64,000 nucleotides of DNA. Origin: Blasia pusilla. Taxonomy: Eukaryota; Marchantiophyta; Marchantiopsida; Blasiales. Position numbers and translations under genes: made by a program. The number at the start of each line of letters is the position of its first letter. Positions within the stretch are counted from its first letter, which is position 1. The notes beneath the pieces are model-generated. The model ran no database searches, was not told the origin of the DNA, and saw only the letters and a list, made by a program, of their open reading frames with translations. The stretch covers positions 25,544,001 through 25,608,000 of the forward strand of contig CM114274.1 in NCBI GenBank assembly GCA_050084515.1. The letters are read 5' to 3'. Below are positions 32,862 through 45,262 of this stretch, one piece after another.

Positions 32862-35800
32862 ATGGAGCTCCTAGGTGTTGTGCAGGTGCTGCTGCAGAAT
32901 TCGGGAGTTTCTCCTGCGGCTGGCGCGTGCAGCGCTTGTGTTTCGGAGGTGCGACGAATCTGCGTTGGCGGGAACGGGAGGACTTCGCGATGGGGTTTGG
33001 GGGCAGGCAGGACTTGGGGAAATCTCCGAGCAGAGTGTGGATTGAGGAGTGGGCGGAATGGAGGGTTTGCGAGTCTCGTCGTGGGAGTTGTGCCCGTGGG
33101 CGTCGCAGTGGCGAGAGAATTCAGCAGACGGCAGAGCACGGAGCGAACGCAGAGCGGAAATGGAGCCAATATGGATTTGGAACTCGAGATCATGATTTAC
33201 ATGCAGCAATCAGGGAATCCTGATGCCTTCCCCAGCAAGGAAGAGCTTATCGCGGCTGGTCGCATTGATTTGGTACAGGCCATAATTGCGCAAGGAGGAT
33301 GGCTGGCGGATGGCTGGGGAACGTCCCAGACTGTCAAATCTTCCCGAAACCGTTCGTCGCGCAAGCGAAACCGCAGGAGCAAATCCAAGGCTCCTTCCTC
33401 TGCACGTGGATCTACGGATCCACGCAATTCCCATTCGAGGACGGCGTTGACGACAGACGAGTTATCGGTGACGAGTTCGGAGCGAGTCAGGACTGTTGAT
33501 GCAGCCTCGAGAGGAATGCAATCCGAGCAGTCTTTGGAAGACGGTGCGCGGTATGAACCAAATTAACTCCCGTTTGTGTGCATGAGAAGCTTCCTGTAGT
33601 GAAATTGGCGTTGTGTGCTGAAACGTATTTGGAAGAGGTCAATTGGTCTCACGCAAAAAAGAGGTGATGCATGCTTTGCATCATCGCTTATAGAATGTGG
33701 GAGTCTCGAATTGAGTGCCTTGTTTTAGCAGCCTTGGATCCATCTCCGCAATATTTTTTCTGTTAGTGCATGATTCGGAAACGATTCCGCGAACTGTATT
33801 TTTTTCTCAGTCTTGGACTGACTTGCTATGTTTCCTGGTTCGAAGTCAGCGTCGGGAAGAGGGGCAACGACAATGGAGTGGCAAAGCAGGGAAGGAAAAT
33901 GGAGGCTAATTTGCGGGAGCTGTCCTCTGATTCGGATGGCGCTGCAACATTTCCTCAAGGCAGAGATGCTGTGAGCAGGATCCCAAGTAATTTCCATCAG
34001 TACCCTCGAATGGTGGAGGAGTTTGCAAGTCCGTCCGATTCGACGAACGATGGGAAGGTACTCGTTCAGATTGAGGAGTGTATTTTGCTGTGGGCTCGAA
34101 GCAATCGCTGCTTGTACGAACGCATGCTAAGCCCCTTTTTCGTGTTGAAACTTAGATGGTTATCCACACCCTAGTTTTCCGGATAGGTACAGCGTTCTGA
34201 AAGCATGTTTTGCTCCGGCGATTTGGATAGTTGTAGGCCTTCTGATTTGTGCCTTTGTTTGTTCCATCGTTGTGAATCCTCAAAAGCCGCAAATCCAACC
34301 ACGGAACCGGTCCAGGGATTCCGCGGTAAGAAGGAACAGCCTGGAAACGCCAAACGCCAGTGGAATTGATGAAAGCGAGGGTCATAAGAATTGGGCTGCT
34401 AACGCTCAACATGAGGGTTTCGACCGGGCTAAGACCGCGAAGCCGGAATTGGAGAGAGAAACCAGTGGTGGCCGGTATGCAAGAGGTGTGCATTTTCCAC
34501 GAGCATCAGTGTACCTTCTTAGCACTTGGCCACGTTCACGTTGGGTTTGCAATGTGGCTTGCCATTAAAAAGTAAATTTTGTTTGGGATTTCGCTCACGT
34601 GTAACGTTGCATGTGTTTGGTTGTATTGGACTGGCTCTAACGAATTTCGCTCAACTGGTTGTATTGCACTCGCTCTAACGAATTGTCCCGGGCGTGAGAC
34701 TTTTTTTAGGTGACGTTGTAGATGTGGAGCTCGGAAAGAAAAAACGAGGAAAGAGTAAAAACCCAACGGATGTGGAGGTTAGCAGCGTGAAGAGAGAAGC
34801 CTCTGGGGCATTAGATTGGATAAATCAAATGGTTGATCAAAGGGAAAAGTGGATGCTAGAAGCGGACTCGAGGTCACAGGCGAGCTCAACTGCACGACCT
34901 AAATCTGTCCAGGATCGGATCCGTTCACTTGAAGCGAAACTGGCTGCTACTCGCACAGCCTTGCAGTCGGGAAGAGAAGCGCTCTGGAAGAAAGGAGATG
35001 GTCACACCGAGATTGAGGACCAATCCAATGTACATACTGCAGTGCTCTCTTCACTACACCACCTATTATGATGTAATGGGAAGGACACAAATGGAGCATC
35101 AAAATATTTCTGCTCTTCGAATATCCAGAGATCTTAACTAGTTCAAACCTTTATTGAGTTGGAATGAATTCCAGGATGATATCCAATTTATCTCATGGGG
35201 TGTACAAAGTGCATGCAGAAGGTGGTGTGATCAAGTTATCTGGCTGGGTGTCACTGATTTACAAAATCATCTTCATTGAAAGGTGTCTTCAGCTTCGGTA
35301 GCTAACATCTTACAGACGTTGGAAACTCAAGAGTTCGTGTAATGTTAACCAGGGGCACTCAGAATCACTTGAGAGGTGCAATTACTAAAACTCTTGTTTA
35401 CCTATGGCAGCAAGTATACAAGCAGAGATTAGCACAGCTTGAAGATACATCAGATGAATTGGAGTTCTGTGAGAACAAGATTCTTAGATCATTCTCTGAG
35501 CTGAGTACCACGCGTGCCCAAGTTGCAGCTTTGGAAGGAAAGTACGCACTTGAGATCATGTAAGATTCTTTAACCCTGCTTGTCCATCACTTTGGTTGGT
35601 GGATGATTTTCCATGACAGCTAAGCAGAAGTCCAAAGTTTACTGAGATAACTGCAAGTATGCGACTTCTGATTTGGTAAGAAATTCTTTGGGCTTTCAGG
35701 GAAGTTCACAAGAATGCTGATGAAAATGAGAGGAAAATAGGAATGGCACAGACAGCCTTGAGGTCATTGCGCACTGTTCGTGTAGTGTGGCCTTATCCTG

Positions 35801-37275
35801 CCAAGGAGGTCTTTTTGATTGGCTCTTTTGATGGCTGGAATCTGAAGGTCAGAGTTCTTCTACGTTCAGTACCCAATTACTTTATCCACTCTTGTAATTC
35901 AGCAAGCGTCCCATTCTTCTCTGTGAGACCACAACAAAACACATTTCTTTGCTAGCTATCAGTCAAGATTGCATTGGAGCATGTGGATGGCTTTCCTGAG
36001 CTATCAAGGGAGGCTTTGATTATTTTTTATAAATTGCTCTCCCATGTTGGAACCTGGACTTGAAAGCAAGAAGGTCAGTCAGTCTGAGATTTGCCGTGGG
36101 AACCCTTGTGGTGATGCATCTGTCATGTTTGCATTTTTTTTAAAAAACTCGTGCAGTTTCCTGCACCGCTTTTCCCGTTGAGATTTTCTCACTCCAGATA
36201 CTGCATTAGAGGGAATTCATTCGCACCTAGTTTGAGAAAAAAAATCCCTTGAGCCTCTTGCAGCAGTGTTTCTAAGCCTACATGTGCTATCACTATCACA
36301 TTTTTGCAGGAGTAACACGGTCTGACTGGGTGCACCTTGCAAATTTCCCGACTACAACTTGGTCAAGGCTTGCAAGCAGTAGTATAGGCGATCAAGTTGG
36401 TCTCCGTCAATTTATCCCCTCAGACTGCTATCTGGTTTCAGCATTCAAGGTCCTTTTCTATGGTACCTCAGTCTCCTCATGGGAAGTAGTGAAATGGTTA
36501 TGAGCGGAAGTGTTGATAGTCCACCAGGACTAGATTGCCACCGCTGTGTCCTGAAAACTGTGGCCTTGGATATGTACTCTACCTGAAAACTGTGACCTTG
36601 GATATGTACTCTACGGGGCCCAGTTGTTGTATATAAAGCTGATCTTCCCTCTCTTTGAATGGGCCAGTTCCAAGGGTTTTTTTATATCGTCACTAACAGA
36701 TTTGACAAAATATCAGTGAACATCATCCTGGGTCAGGTTTTGGTGCAGCATTTGAGCACGAGGTAGAAAAGCTTGTTGAGCTATGAAGAAGCTGGAGAAT
36801 TAATCAAATCCAGAACTAGAAAGAGGGGTCTAACTCGGATTGTAATGAACAGTGGGTATGAATTAGGGATGGCAAATGAGAGAACAGCCACGTAATCTTT
36901 GAGTTAAGAGTGTTTTGTGTACATTGTGCTGAGAAATCCTGTCGTGCAGATGAAAATGGAGGAATCTAGCGCAGGAGTATTTGTGGCATCCTTGCATCTA
37001 CATCCAGGGATTTATGAGGTATGTAAGTCAAGCAATTCTGGTGGGATCCAGAACACTTTCTTCCCATGGCCTTTCCATTTGATGGCACTTCGGAGTTGAT
37101 CTGGTCGATATGGATTGGCTGGACATAAGTACATTTGAATTCAGGTGGATATGTATAGTGATCATGGTGTGGGTTGCAGATGAAATTCATCGTGGATGGA
37201 ACATGGAGAGTGGATACAGCAAGGCAGATTGTCTATGGTGGTGTATACGAGAATAATGTACTCAAAGTCTCCTGA
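32862..37275 (+). CDS. PTST2: PTST2/PTST3-like protein: coiled coil plus CBM48, starch granule initiation (8 coding exons)
   Basis: In plants, PTST2 and PTST3 are plastid proteins that bind maltooligosaccharides through a CBM48 domain and help starch synthase SS4 start granules. Exons: 32862-33550, 33850-34057, 34287-34485, 34710-35029, 35411-35559, 35700-35847, 36950-37018, 37180-37275; GT-AG borders with consistent phases, 625 aa, stop TGA. Residues 1-100 are Arg/Gly/Ser/Ala-rich, suiting a chloroplast transit peptide. Residues ~104-150 have the PTST helical motif (EIMIYMQQSGNPDAFPSKEE, then AAGRIDLVQAIIAQGGWL). Coiled coils follow (DRIRSLEAKLAATRTAL; TTRAQVAALEGKYALEIM). The CBM48 runs from VVWPYPAKEVFLIGSFDGW (~550) to FIVDGTWRVDTA and a final VYENNVL. 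The start is the first in-frame ATG. PTST2 and PTST3 are sister genes, so this may be co-orthologous to both. The exon 2 start and exon 3 borders are the least certain. Confidence 0.88.
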
Positions 37276-37625
37276 CGATTTCCCCTTAGATAGTTTCCCG
37301 AATCTGCAGAAGCTGGTGGTTCTTATGCCACTTTAGTGATTTGATAAAATCTTGGGATCTGATCTGAGCATCTAAGGAAGGATTACCAAGCAAACACTAG
37401 ATCTGCACAGGTCAGCTCAGTCCCTTCAATAGTCATGAAACTAGACTTTTCACATGAATTCATTTAGGAACAAAGATCCGTTGTGCTCGGGCCAGTAGTG
37501 CACTGTGCTGACGGCCTTGGGATGTTTTCTCCTCTTGAATATATTCCTCATTTTAATGTAGCGGCTAGCGATGCTACCGGTTTTTCAGCTATGTCTATTC
37601 CTGTTCAAATAGAAATCCTACGGAG
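37276..37625. other. Probable PTST 3' untranslated region
   Basis: 350 bp after the PTST stop codon with no coding signal. A poly-A signal could not be chosen with confidence. Confidence 0.35.
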
Positions 37626-38738
37626 CTAGCCAATAGACTCACAGTTTGGCATCTGAATGGCATGAAAATCACAACGTCCCAATGTTGACAACACTTCAAC
37701 TCTCAAGGCTTCTTCCAACTCTCCGGTCTTGAACAGTGGATAAGTAAAGTAGTCATTGCCATGCTCCAGCTTGCTTGACACCATGGCCTTGAGGCGTATT
37801 TGCTTTCTGTACATGCCTCGTAGAAGTCTACGTTATAGGAGGCGGCGGCGGCGTTTAGGGTGGATATTGGATAATTCCAACCATCCCATTGGCTTTCTAT
37901 GTCCACTTTCATTTCGTTCTCCGTTTCAGGGCAATGAATCCTGTCAGTAGCATGGATTGGATTTCGAGGTGGAATATTTGTAGAACAGAGCATGTGCAGA
38001 ACTCTGGCCACTCCATCGCATGAGCGTACGGTATTATGATTAATGCGATATGACTTGATGTCGTTTGTACAGGTCTCATGTCTGGAATCTGGCTGATCCG
38101 TTACAAAGCTGACAGGAATGGTAAATCCATTTGTACGGTACGAAGCTGACAGGAATGGTAAATCCATTTGTTCCTTACAAACGCGGTCACCTCATTTGCT
38201 TTATGGACCCCAACTCCTCACATGAGAAAGCAAATCCCGAGGAGACCGAGCAACAAACCAGATCCTGCGCAGCAAAGTAGGAGTGGAATCCACATCCCTT
38301 GTACAAAACTCGCCGAATCCATGTGGATAAAATCTCAAGGCTGAATCTCCAGCTAGAAAGTCACGAAAGTTAACCACTCCCCGAACGTGATCGCCGTCCT
38401 GTGCTCGATTATCCTTCTTTAGCGCTTGCGTCCACATCCTTGAACTTTCAGCCCTCAAATCGGCCAGAATATGATCAGCTTTTGGCCCTTCGCCGAGTAC
38501 CAAAATCTCCTCAAATCTGCCAGTATATGATCACTTTAGACCTTTCGCCCAGAACGCAAATATCCACAGACAAGGTGAACTCGTCCGGCGGCTTGCTGAC
38601 GCTGTGTGATTCGTGGAATCGATCATCTAAACGGACAACTCGAACATGATGACGGAAATCTGCTTGTGGATGACAGGGCGACCTCTTTGGGACTACGTTA
38701 CGGATGGAAAGAGGTGGAGTCAGAACTCATTGATTGCC
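37626..38738 (-). pseudogene. Minus-strand coding traces beside the giant MULE
   Basis: Two minus-strand open stretches: 38503-38201 (KADHILADLRAESSRMWTQA, then FLAGDSALRFYPHGFGEF) and 38167-37703 (MDLPFLSASYRTNGFTIPV at its start). I recognise neither. There are local duplications: a ~33-bp direct repeat (38105-38170, 'aagctgacaggaatgg...') and a diverged ~45-bp tandem (38440-38570, 'ctgatcatattctggc' against 'gtgatcatatactggc'). They may be exons of a gene disrupted by the transposon at 38750, or chance frames. Confidence 0.25.
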
Positions 38739-38749
38739 GAACCGAAGGC
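38739..38749. repeat. Target-site duplication of the giant MULE, left copy
   Basis: GAACCGAAGGC. The right copy, GAACCAAAGGC, lies at 56555-56565 directly after the element. The 11 bp with one mismatch fit the 8-11 bp duplications of Mutator-like elements. Confidence 0.8.
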
Positions 38750-38864
38750 AGGAATTTGCTTAAGTGGCCCCCTGCCCTACTTATGTTGCTTAAGTGGCCC
38801 CCCTACGAAATCTCTTGCTTGAGTGGCCCCCATGAACTGCCACGTCAGAGTTCCCACCGGTTGG
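38750..38864 (+). repeat. Left terminal inverted repeat of the MULE
   Basis: Starts AGGAATTTGCTTAAGTGGCC and ends CCCACCGGTTGG; reverse complement of 56440-56554 apart from four substitutions. It contains three copies of a 16-bp motif TTGCTT(A/G)AGTGGCCCC starting at 38756, 38786 and 38815, spaced 30 and 29 bp, which are candidate transposase-binding sites. Confidence 0.9.
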
Positions 38865-39329
38865 TAGAAATGTTCTTCTATGTAGTTACTCTAGCCCAAA
38901 TGTTTTGGATATAGGAACAATCCCGAGTTAGGGTTTGTCACTTTCGAGTTAGGACTGTTGATCATGCAAATCGTGATCAACACTCGTACTTTCAGTCTTT
39001 GGCACATGTTAATTTGTTTACTAATCAGTGTTTACTGTTCATAAGCTTGATTAAAGAATGGATGGTGTCCAGCTACCCAAACATCCTGACCTCTCGTGTA
39101 CTAATGACGATTTTCCAGACTTGAGCAGACAACATTTTCCTCTGGATGACAATGGATTTTCTGGTTCTAGTCGCAAAGACCAAAATTGTGGATCTTATGA
39201 ACGAAGGCCATCATCAATAGAGTCATCAACTGCTTTCGAGTTATGGCGAGCCTCCACGTCCAAGAATGATCCCTGTCTCGAAGGGTTCAGCCTGGAAGAA
39301 GGTAAGATGACGCCGGGTTTAGTGGGCGT

Positions 39330-40315
39330 CAAAATAGCCGCCGAGAAGGAAACTCGATCCAGAAATGATGATTATTGTTGCAATAGCCGCCACCATAATC
39401 GAAATAGCCGCCGTTGTAGATTATTCGTTTTCTGAGAGGTGATCCTACTCAGAATAGCCGGGAAAATATCCGCCGTTGTAGTGATTTTGATTTCCTGAGA
39501 TGTAAGCCTCCTCACAGTATAGCCGCGAATTAGTGCCGTGGTAGTTTTGTAGTTATCCTGAGAGGGTCGCCTTCTCAAAATAGCCTCCGAATTAGCCGCC
39601 GTTGTAGTATTATTGTTGTCTTGAGAGTTGAGCCTAGTCATAAGAGTGGTCGACTTAGCCGCATTTGTAATTGATTTCCTTTCTTAAGAGCTTAGCCTAC
39701 TGAGAATAACCACCGAGATAGCCGCCGAATTAGCCACCCTTGTAGTTGTTTTGGTTTCGGGAGAGATTGGGCTTCTCAGAATAACCATCCAAATAGCCGC
39801 CGTTGTTGTCGTTTTGTTTTCATGAGAGGCGAGCCAACTCAGAATAGCCACCAAATTAGCCGCCGTTGTAATTGTTTTTGTTCTCCTCAGAGGTGAGCTA
39901 ACTCAGATTTGTCGCCGAATTAGCCACCGTTGTAGTTTTTTTGTTCTCTTCAGAGGTGAGCTAACTCAGAATAGTCACCGAATTAGCCACTGTTGTAGAT
40001 GTCTAACTTTCACTAGAGGTGAGCCAACTCAGAATAGCCGCCGAATTAGCCGCCGTTGTAGTAATTTTGTTCTCTTCAAAGGTGAGGCTACTCAGAGTAT
40101 CCTCCGTTGTAGTTGTTTGTACTCCTGATAGATGAGCCTACTCAAAGCAGTTGCCGTTGCAGTAAGAGGTGATAGTACTCAGAATAGCCGCCTAAATAGC
40201 AGCCATTGCAGTTGTTTTGTACTCCTGAAAGGTCAGCCTACTCTGAATAGCCGCCGTTGCAGTTGTCTTGTACTTCTCAGAGGTTAGCCTACTCACAGTA
40301 GCCGCCGCAGTGGAT
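39330..40315 (-). repeat. GGCGGCTA array, left arm (minus orientation), inside transposase intron 1
   Basis: About 1 kb in which TAGCCGCC(G/A)(A/T)... alternates with TTGTAGT(T/A)GTTTTG and GAGAGGTGAGCC(T/A)ACTCAGAAT. The repeating block is about 60-70 bp. Read on the minus strand it is the same GGCGGCTA core that runs in plus orientation in the right arm. No coding content. Confidence 0.8.
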
Positions 40316-42049
40316 ATTTGGATGACATAATGTAAGTCTTCATTTTGCGATTTGTATTGGCGTGGCGTAGTCATCAGCCGCTGTGAAAGTTAGATTCATT
40401 AACAACCCTGGGTCATCATGTGCAGTAAGGAGGCATGCCGAGCGGATACAATTGAAGCAAGTGTTCCGTAGCTTCGATGAGTTTGAGTTTTCACTAGATT
40501 GTTGGTGCTCGCTGAATTATAGAGCAAAGCATTGCGCACGCAGCAAGAAATGGTACCGGCTTAGAATATGTAGATTTGGCGCAAAGATCAGAGGCAAAGG
40601 CCTTCCTATTTTCCATGAGGATAAACCCTCTAGCGGTTCGACGACTTCAAGAAATGGAACGTATCCTAAGAGGGAGGATACTCTTGTGAAGAAATGTAGT
40701 TTTGTATGCCATGGTATTAACAACATGTCCGACACGGGAGGATTGGAGGAAAATATTCAGGAATATTCAACGGCTGCTAATCACAGTGGAAAGAAGTCGC
40801 ATGATGTTAGGGGGAGCACGGCGGTTAATGTCAACGAAGTTGTAGTTAATGTGTGTGAATCCTCGCTTGGAGATATTGGGTGACATAGTGAAGAATTTCA
40901 AGACCCACGTATCTCGAGGCTTGCATGTGGAATGGGGATCTCGTGGAGACCTCAACATAGTAAGAGGCCGAACCAGCCAATTTTCAAGAATTCTTTCTCG
41001 GAACCAAGCGTAAGCTTAGACGTTCCCACGGAGAAAAGGAGAAAGAGTGGTGAAGCGAGAGTCCCCACCGCCAGGAATGGGGCATGTGGTCAATTTGCTA
41101 GGTACATACTCTCAGGGAAGGAGAATGGTACATCATGTAAAGATGATGTTTGTGAGTGGAGGGTCCGTTGCCAACGACATAAAAGTACAGGCCTATGTGA
41201 GATAACGGTGTGTAATTTGGAACACACTTGTCCGGGGCACATTCATACATGGAGGGGTCCTACTCACAAGGCAAAGTGGTTATCAATGGTATTAGCAGAT
41301 AGGGTTGTAAACCAACCAAGCATCCCTCAGAGGTAGCCTTATAGAAGTCCTTGTGCAGACGTACAAGAAGCGAACAACTTACTTTCCTGCATGGAGATGC
41401 AAAGAAATATGTCGGGATTGGATGCATGGAGGTGAACGAGCAGGTTTCCATTTGATTCGTCTTTCATCATGACTGATAAGGAAGCCGACCCCTTTGCCAC
41501 CGCTACTTGGGATGTTTGGAATTTAGAATCTGCCATCTTCAAGAGGCTATTTATTTGTCCATTTGCCATGAAGAACATCATTCCTTATGTGCAAAAGGTA
41601 GTTGGATTGGATGCGTGCCATACAAAGAATAGGAAGTATCCCATGCAGATTTTTATTGCGTCCATGTTGGATGGAAATGCCAATACGATCATTTTGGCAT
41701 TTGGCATATCTCCTCGCGAGAACAATGAGGAATGGGAATGGTTTTGTGCACATCTGAAGAAAGCCATCCCAGCTTTAGATGATCCCAGAATTGTTATTGT
41801 TTCAGATAGACAAAAGGGCCTTTTACACACCGTGCGTATAATATTCCCCCAAAATATACATAGCATGTGTGCCCAACATTTGAGACAAAATGTTCGAACA
41901 CGGTATGGAAAAGTTGCCGAAGGATTTTTCATTGCCTGCCTTTACGCCAAGACCAGGGAGAAGTAAGCAAACTATCCATTTCATTCTTCCTTACATTTTG
42001 CATGTGGGAGTCTTGCATATTCAGTGAGGTGGAATACTGCATAGGCTGC

Positions 42050-42390
42050 GACTCATTTGGACTGCTCTCCTCTATAGGACGGTGGCTATTCACAGTAAAG
42101 ATGATTGCTATTCCCTAAAGGATAGCCACTGTTAGGACGGCTGCTATTTCCTATAGGCTATTCACTGTTAGGATGGCTGGTAAATTGATACCTTGTTAGG
42201 AGGACGGAGGCTAATAAGGACAAATTCGATCTCTAGATTCCAATCCTTTTAGGACGGCGGCTATTTTCAGCTAAATTGGCGTTTGAATTTGAACCCTTTG
42301 TGGTCGACGGCTAATGACAAATTATTTTTTGATTGCGTTATTCACAGTTATGCAGCGGTTAACAACGGCTAACAACCATTGAGGAACTTT
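42050..42390 (+). repeat. GGCGGCTA-type repeats in a transposase intron
   Basis: Variants such as GGACGG(T/C)GGCTATT and GACGGCTGCTATTTCC recur between the presumed splice donor near 41961 and the acceptor TTTTTTTCCAG at ~42398. They are a shorter array of the same core as in the rest of the element. Confidence 0.65.
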
Positions 42391-44079
42391 TTTTCCAGGT
42401 ATGACATGTGGATTAACCAATTGGAAAGGCATCATATTCAACGAATAGTCGATGTCGACCTCATACATCGAGAGATAGGACCGGAAGAAGTTTGCGAGGT
42501 GTGCATTCCCTTTGCCACGCTATGGCAAAGTGAGTTCAAATCTTGTAGAGGTCATAAATTCCGCCATCAAACCTATCAGGGAGGGACCTCCACTTGTCAT
42601 TGCTCGTGAGTTGTGGAATTACATGATGAAAACTTACGCAGCAAGAAAAGTAGAGGCATGTCACCCAGAGAAGTTCTCCAACAAACTGACTACTTATGCA
42701 TTTATTCGTTATCGAGAGAATGAAGCCAAATGTCAAAGTTTTGATGTAGTAGCCTCAGATGCAACAAATGCACTTGTCACTTCCACAAGTAGTGTACACC
42801 AATTTCATGTCCGCTTGCATCCTGAGTGCAGTTGTTCATGCCTAGAGTTCCAAGATACTTGTTGGCCATGTACGCATGTAATGGCAGGATGTCATTCTTC
42901 GGAATGGACTCACAGAAACTTGTTGATCCTATCTGGACCAATGACTTCATAAGGAAGATCTACAAAAGCAGTATACCGGTTGTGAAGAGTGACGAACTTA
43001 TACCATCTTGGGATTGCCGACCTCCCCTTCCTGCAGTTCGGCGTGGTAGACATCGTTATGTGCGCATTCCTGGTGGAAGAGGTGGCGAGATACGAAGAGG
43101 ACAAGGAGGTGGTGAAGAGATTTCTTATCCTGTATATGAAGAGTTTGTGAATGAAGATGATGTTGGGAGTGCCCAGCCTGAGTATATCCCACAACGAGGT
43201 CCGTTAGGTATTCGTAACGGGCGTAGGGCACCAACGACAAGGGTTGCCCGCACTTTTGAAAGACGTTGTGGCCATTGTGGACTTCAAGGGCATAATCGGA
43301 AAACGTGCCAAGTGCCGAAAGTGGACCAACTTGTAGGGAGATCTATATCTGATGTCCCAACACCAAGACGTCCCGATGCAAGTCGGTTTGTAGCAGAGTA
43401 TGGAAATCAGAGTAGGCTTTACTCAGGAGTGGAAAGTTTATATTCCCAAGAGACTAGAGCAGATACTACTGAAGAACTTAATGTAAAGGGTAGTGTTGTA
43501 TCAGGGGGAAATTTGGTGCAGTCTACCATGGAGAATGTTTCCACTCCTATGGATCTTGGTAATAGCGCCTCTAATCGCATACCAAATAGTCTAGTATTTC
43601 GAGTGTTTCTCTTGTTTATGGGAAGTCTGAATCTGATGAAGAGTTTGATGATTGTGAGAAGCAAAATACTGGCATATCCTTGGTAGAACTTGGTACTGAT
43701 TCCCAGTGGAATCCAAAGGAAGAAGCATTTTATATTAGCTTGGCAGAGGAAGCTGCGAAAGAATGTCAGATTGCAGAAAGAAATCTATAAACTCAGATGG
43801 AATTGTCATATGTAGCCCATTTTTTTCTTGGTGTGCAAAATTATGATATTTGTTCATGTTGGAATGCAAAGTATGTTCTCAGTGACGTAATAAAGTTCAC
43901 AAACCATAATGGACCAAACCCTTCCCGGTTCAAGAAGAAACAGGCTTGGAGTGACGCCTATTCTCCATGACTGCTAATCACACGCCGAGAACTAAATCAC
44001 CAAACGTTATACCTCGCTCTTTCTGAGGCTTTTGTTTGTTTAACTCCCTTCCCTCCCTCTCCTACCTTCTCCACTCAAG

Positions 44080-45262
44080 CCCGACGGCTATTCTCTGGAC
44101 GGCTGCTATTCACAGGCCCGACGGCTATTTTCGGGACGGCTGCTATTCACAGGCCCGGCGGCTACTCTCGGGACGGGGGCTATTATCGGGCCGGCGGCTA
44201 TGTTCTAGGCGGCTGGCTCTTCTCTGGACGGCTGCTAATCACAGTCCGACGGCTAATCTCTGGACGGCGGCTAATCACAGGCCGGCGGCCATTTTGTAGG
44301 CAGATGGCTCTTCTCTAGACGGCTGCTAATCACAGTCCGGCGGCTAATCTCTGGACGGAGGCTAATCACAGGCTGGCGGCTAATCTCTGGACGGCGGATA
44401 TTGTTGGGACGGCTGCTATTTTCTAGGCGGCTGCTATACACACGCCGACGGCTATGTTCTAGGCGGCTGGCTCTTCTCTGGACGGCTGCTAATCACAGTC
44501 CGGCGGCTAATTACAGGCCGGCGGATATTGTTGGCACGGCGGCTACTTTCTAGGCGGCTGCTATACACAAGCCGGCGGCTATGTTGTAGGCGGCTGGCTC
44601 TTCTCTGGACGGCGGATATTGCTGGGACGGCGGCTAATCACAGGCCGGCGGATATTGTTGGCACAGCGGCTACTTTCTAGGCGGCTGCTATACACGGGCC
44701 GGCGGCTATGTTGTTGGCGGCTGGCTCTTCTCTGGACGGCTGCTAATCACAGGCCGGCGGCTAATCTCTGGACGGCGGATATTGCTAGGACGGCGGCTAA
44801 TCTCTGGACGGCGGCTAATCACAGGCCGGCGGATACTGTTGGCATGGCGGCTATGTTGTAGGCGGTGGCTCTTTCTTCGATTTGCTAATCACAGGCCGCG
44901 GCTAATCTCTGACGGGCGGATATTGCTTTGGACGGCGGCTAATCTCGACGGGCGGCGGCTAATCACAAAGCCGGGCGGATACGGGCGGCTACTTTCTAGG
45001 CGGCTGCTATACACGGGCGGGCGGCTATGTTCTAGGGGGGCGCTCTTCTACGACGGCCGGGCCGGGGCTATGTTCTAGGCGGCGACGGGCGGATATTCTT
45101 GGGGCGGCTAATCTGCGGGCGGCGACTAATCACAGCCGGGCGGATATCTTTTGCACGGGCGGCTACTTTCTAGGCGGTTGCTATACACAGGCCGGCGGCT
45201 ATGTTCTAGGCGGCTGGCTCTTCTCTGGACGGCGGGCCTCAGGACGGCTGCTAATCACATCC
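44080..45262 (+). repeat. Main GGCGGCTA minisatellite of the MULE
   Basis: About 1.2 kb of units such as GGACGGCGGCTAATCACAGG, GGCGGATATTGTTGG, GCGGCTACTTTCTAGG and GCGGCTGCTATACAC. A higher-order block (...GCCGGCGGCTATGTTCTAG, then GCGGCTGGCTCTTCTCTGG) recurs at ~44189, 44442, 44573, 44700 and 45190. Long frames on the plus strand are by-products of the repeat. Confidence 0.9.

Larger units (their letters stand above)
39058..43790 (+). pseudogene. MuDR-type transposase of the giant MULE (frameshifted)
   Basis: Cut-and-paste transposase. Exon 1, 39058-39301, splices in phase to 40378 across an intron of TAGCCGCC repeats. An in-frame TGA (40881) precedes the MuDR/FAR1-like DNA-binding part CEWRVRCQRHKSTGLCEI...EHTC (~41150-41235). 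After a frameshift (~41320) come TYKKRTTYFPAWRCKE and, after a second (~41468), the DDE core: VVGLDACHTK (first Asp), VIVSDRQKGL (second Asp), MCAQHLRQN (C..H), and SSNLVEVINSAIKP (Glu, ~42530). A repeat-filled intron lies at ~41961-42398. The SWIM zinc finger CSCSCLEFQDTCWPCTHVMA is at ~42830-42890, the CGHCGLQGHNRKTC knuckle at ~43270-43310, and an acidic tail ends at TAA 43788. The domain order is that of MULE transposases. At least four shifts or stops make this copy non-functional unless unseen splicing repairs some of them. Confidence 0.82.

Noticed and set aside
44036-45078. Arg/Leu/Ala-rich frames in the main minisatellite
   Set aside because: They are translations of the GGCGGCTA repeat in different phases and lack any domain.
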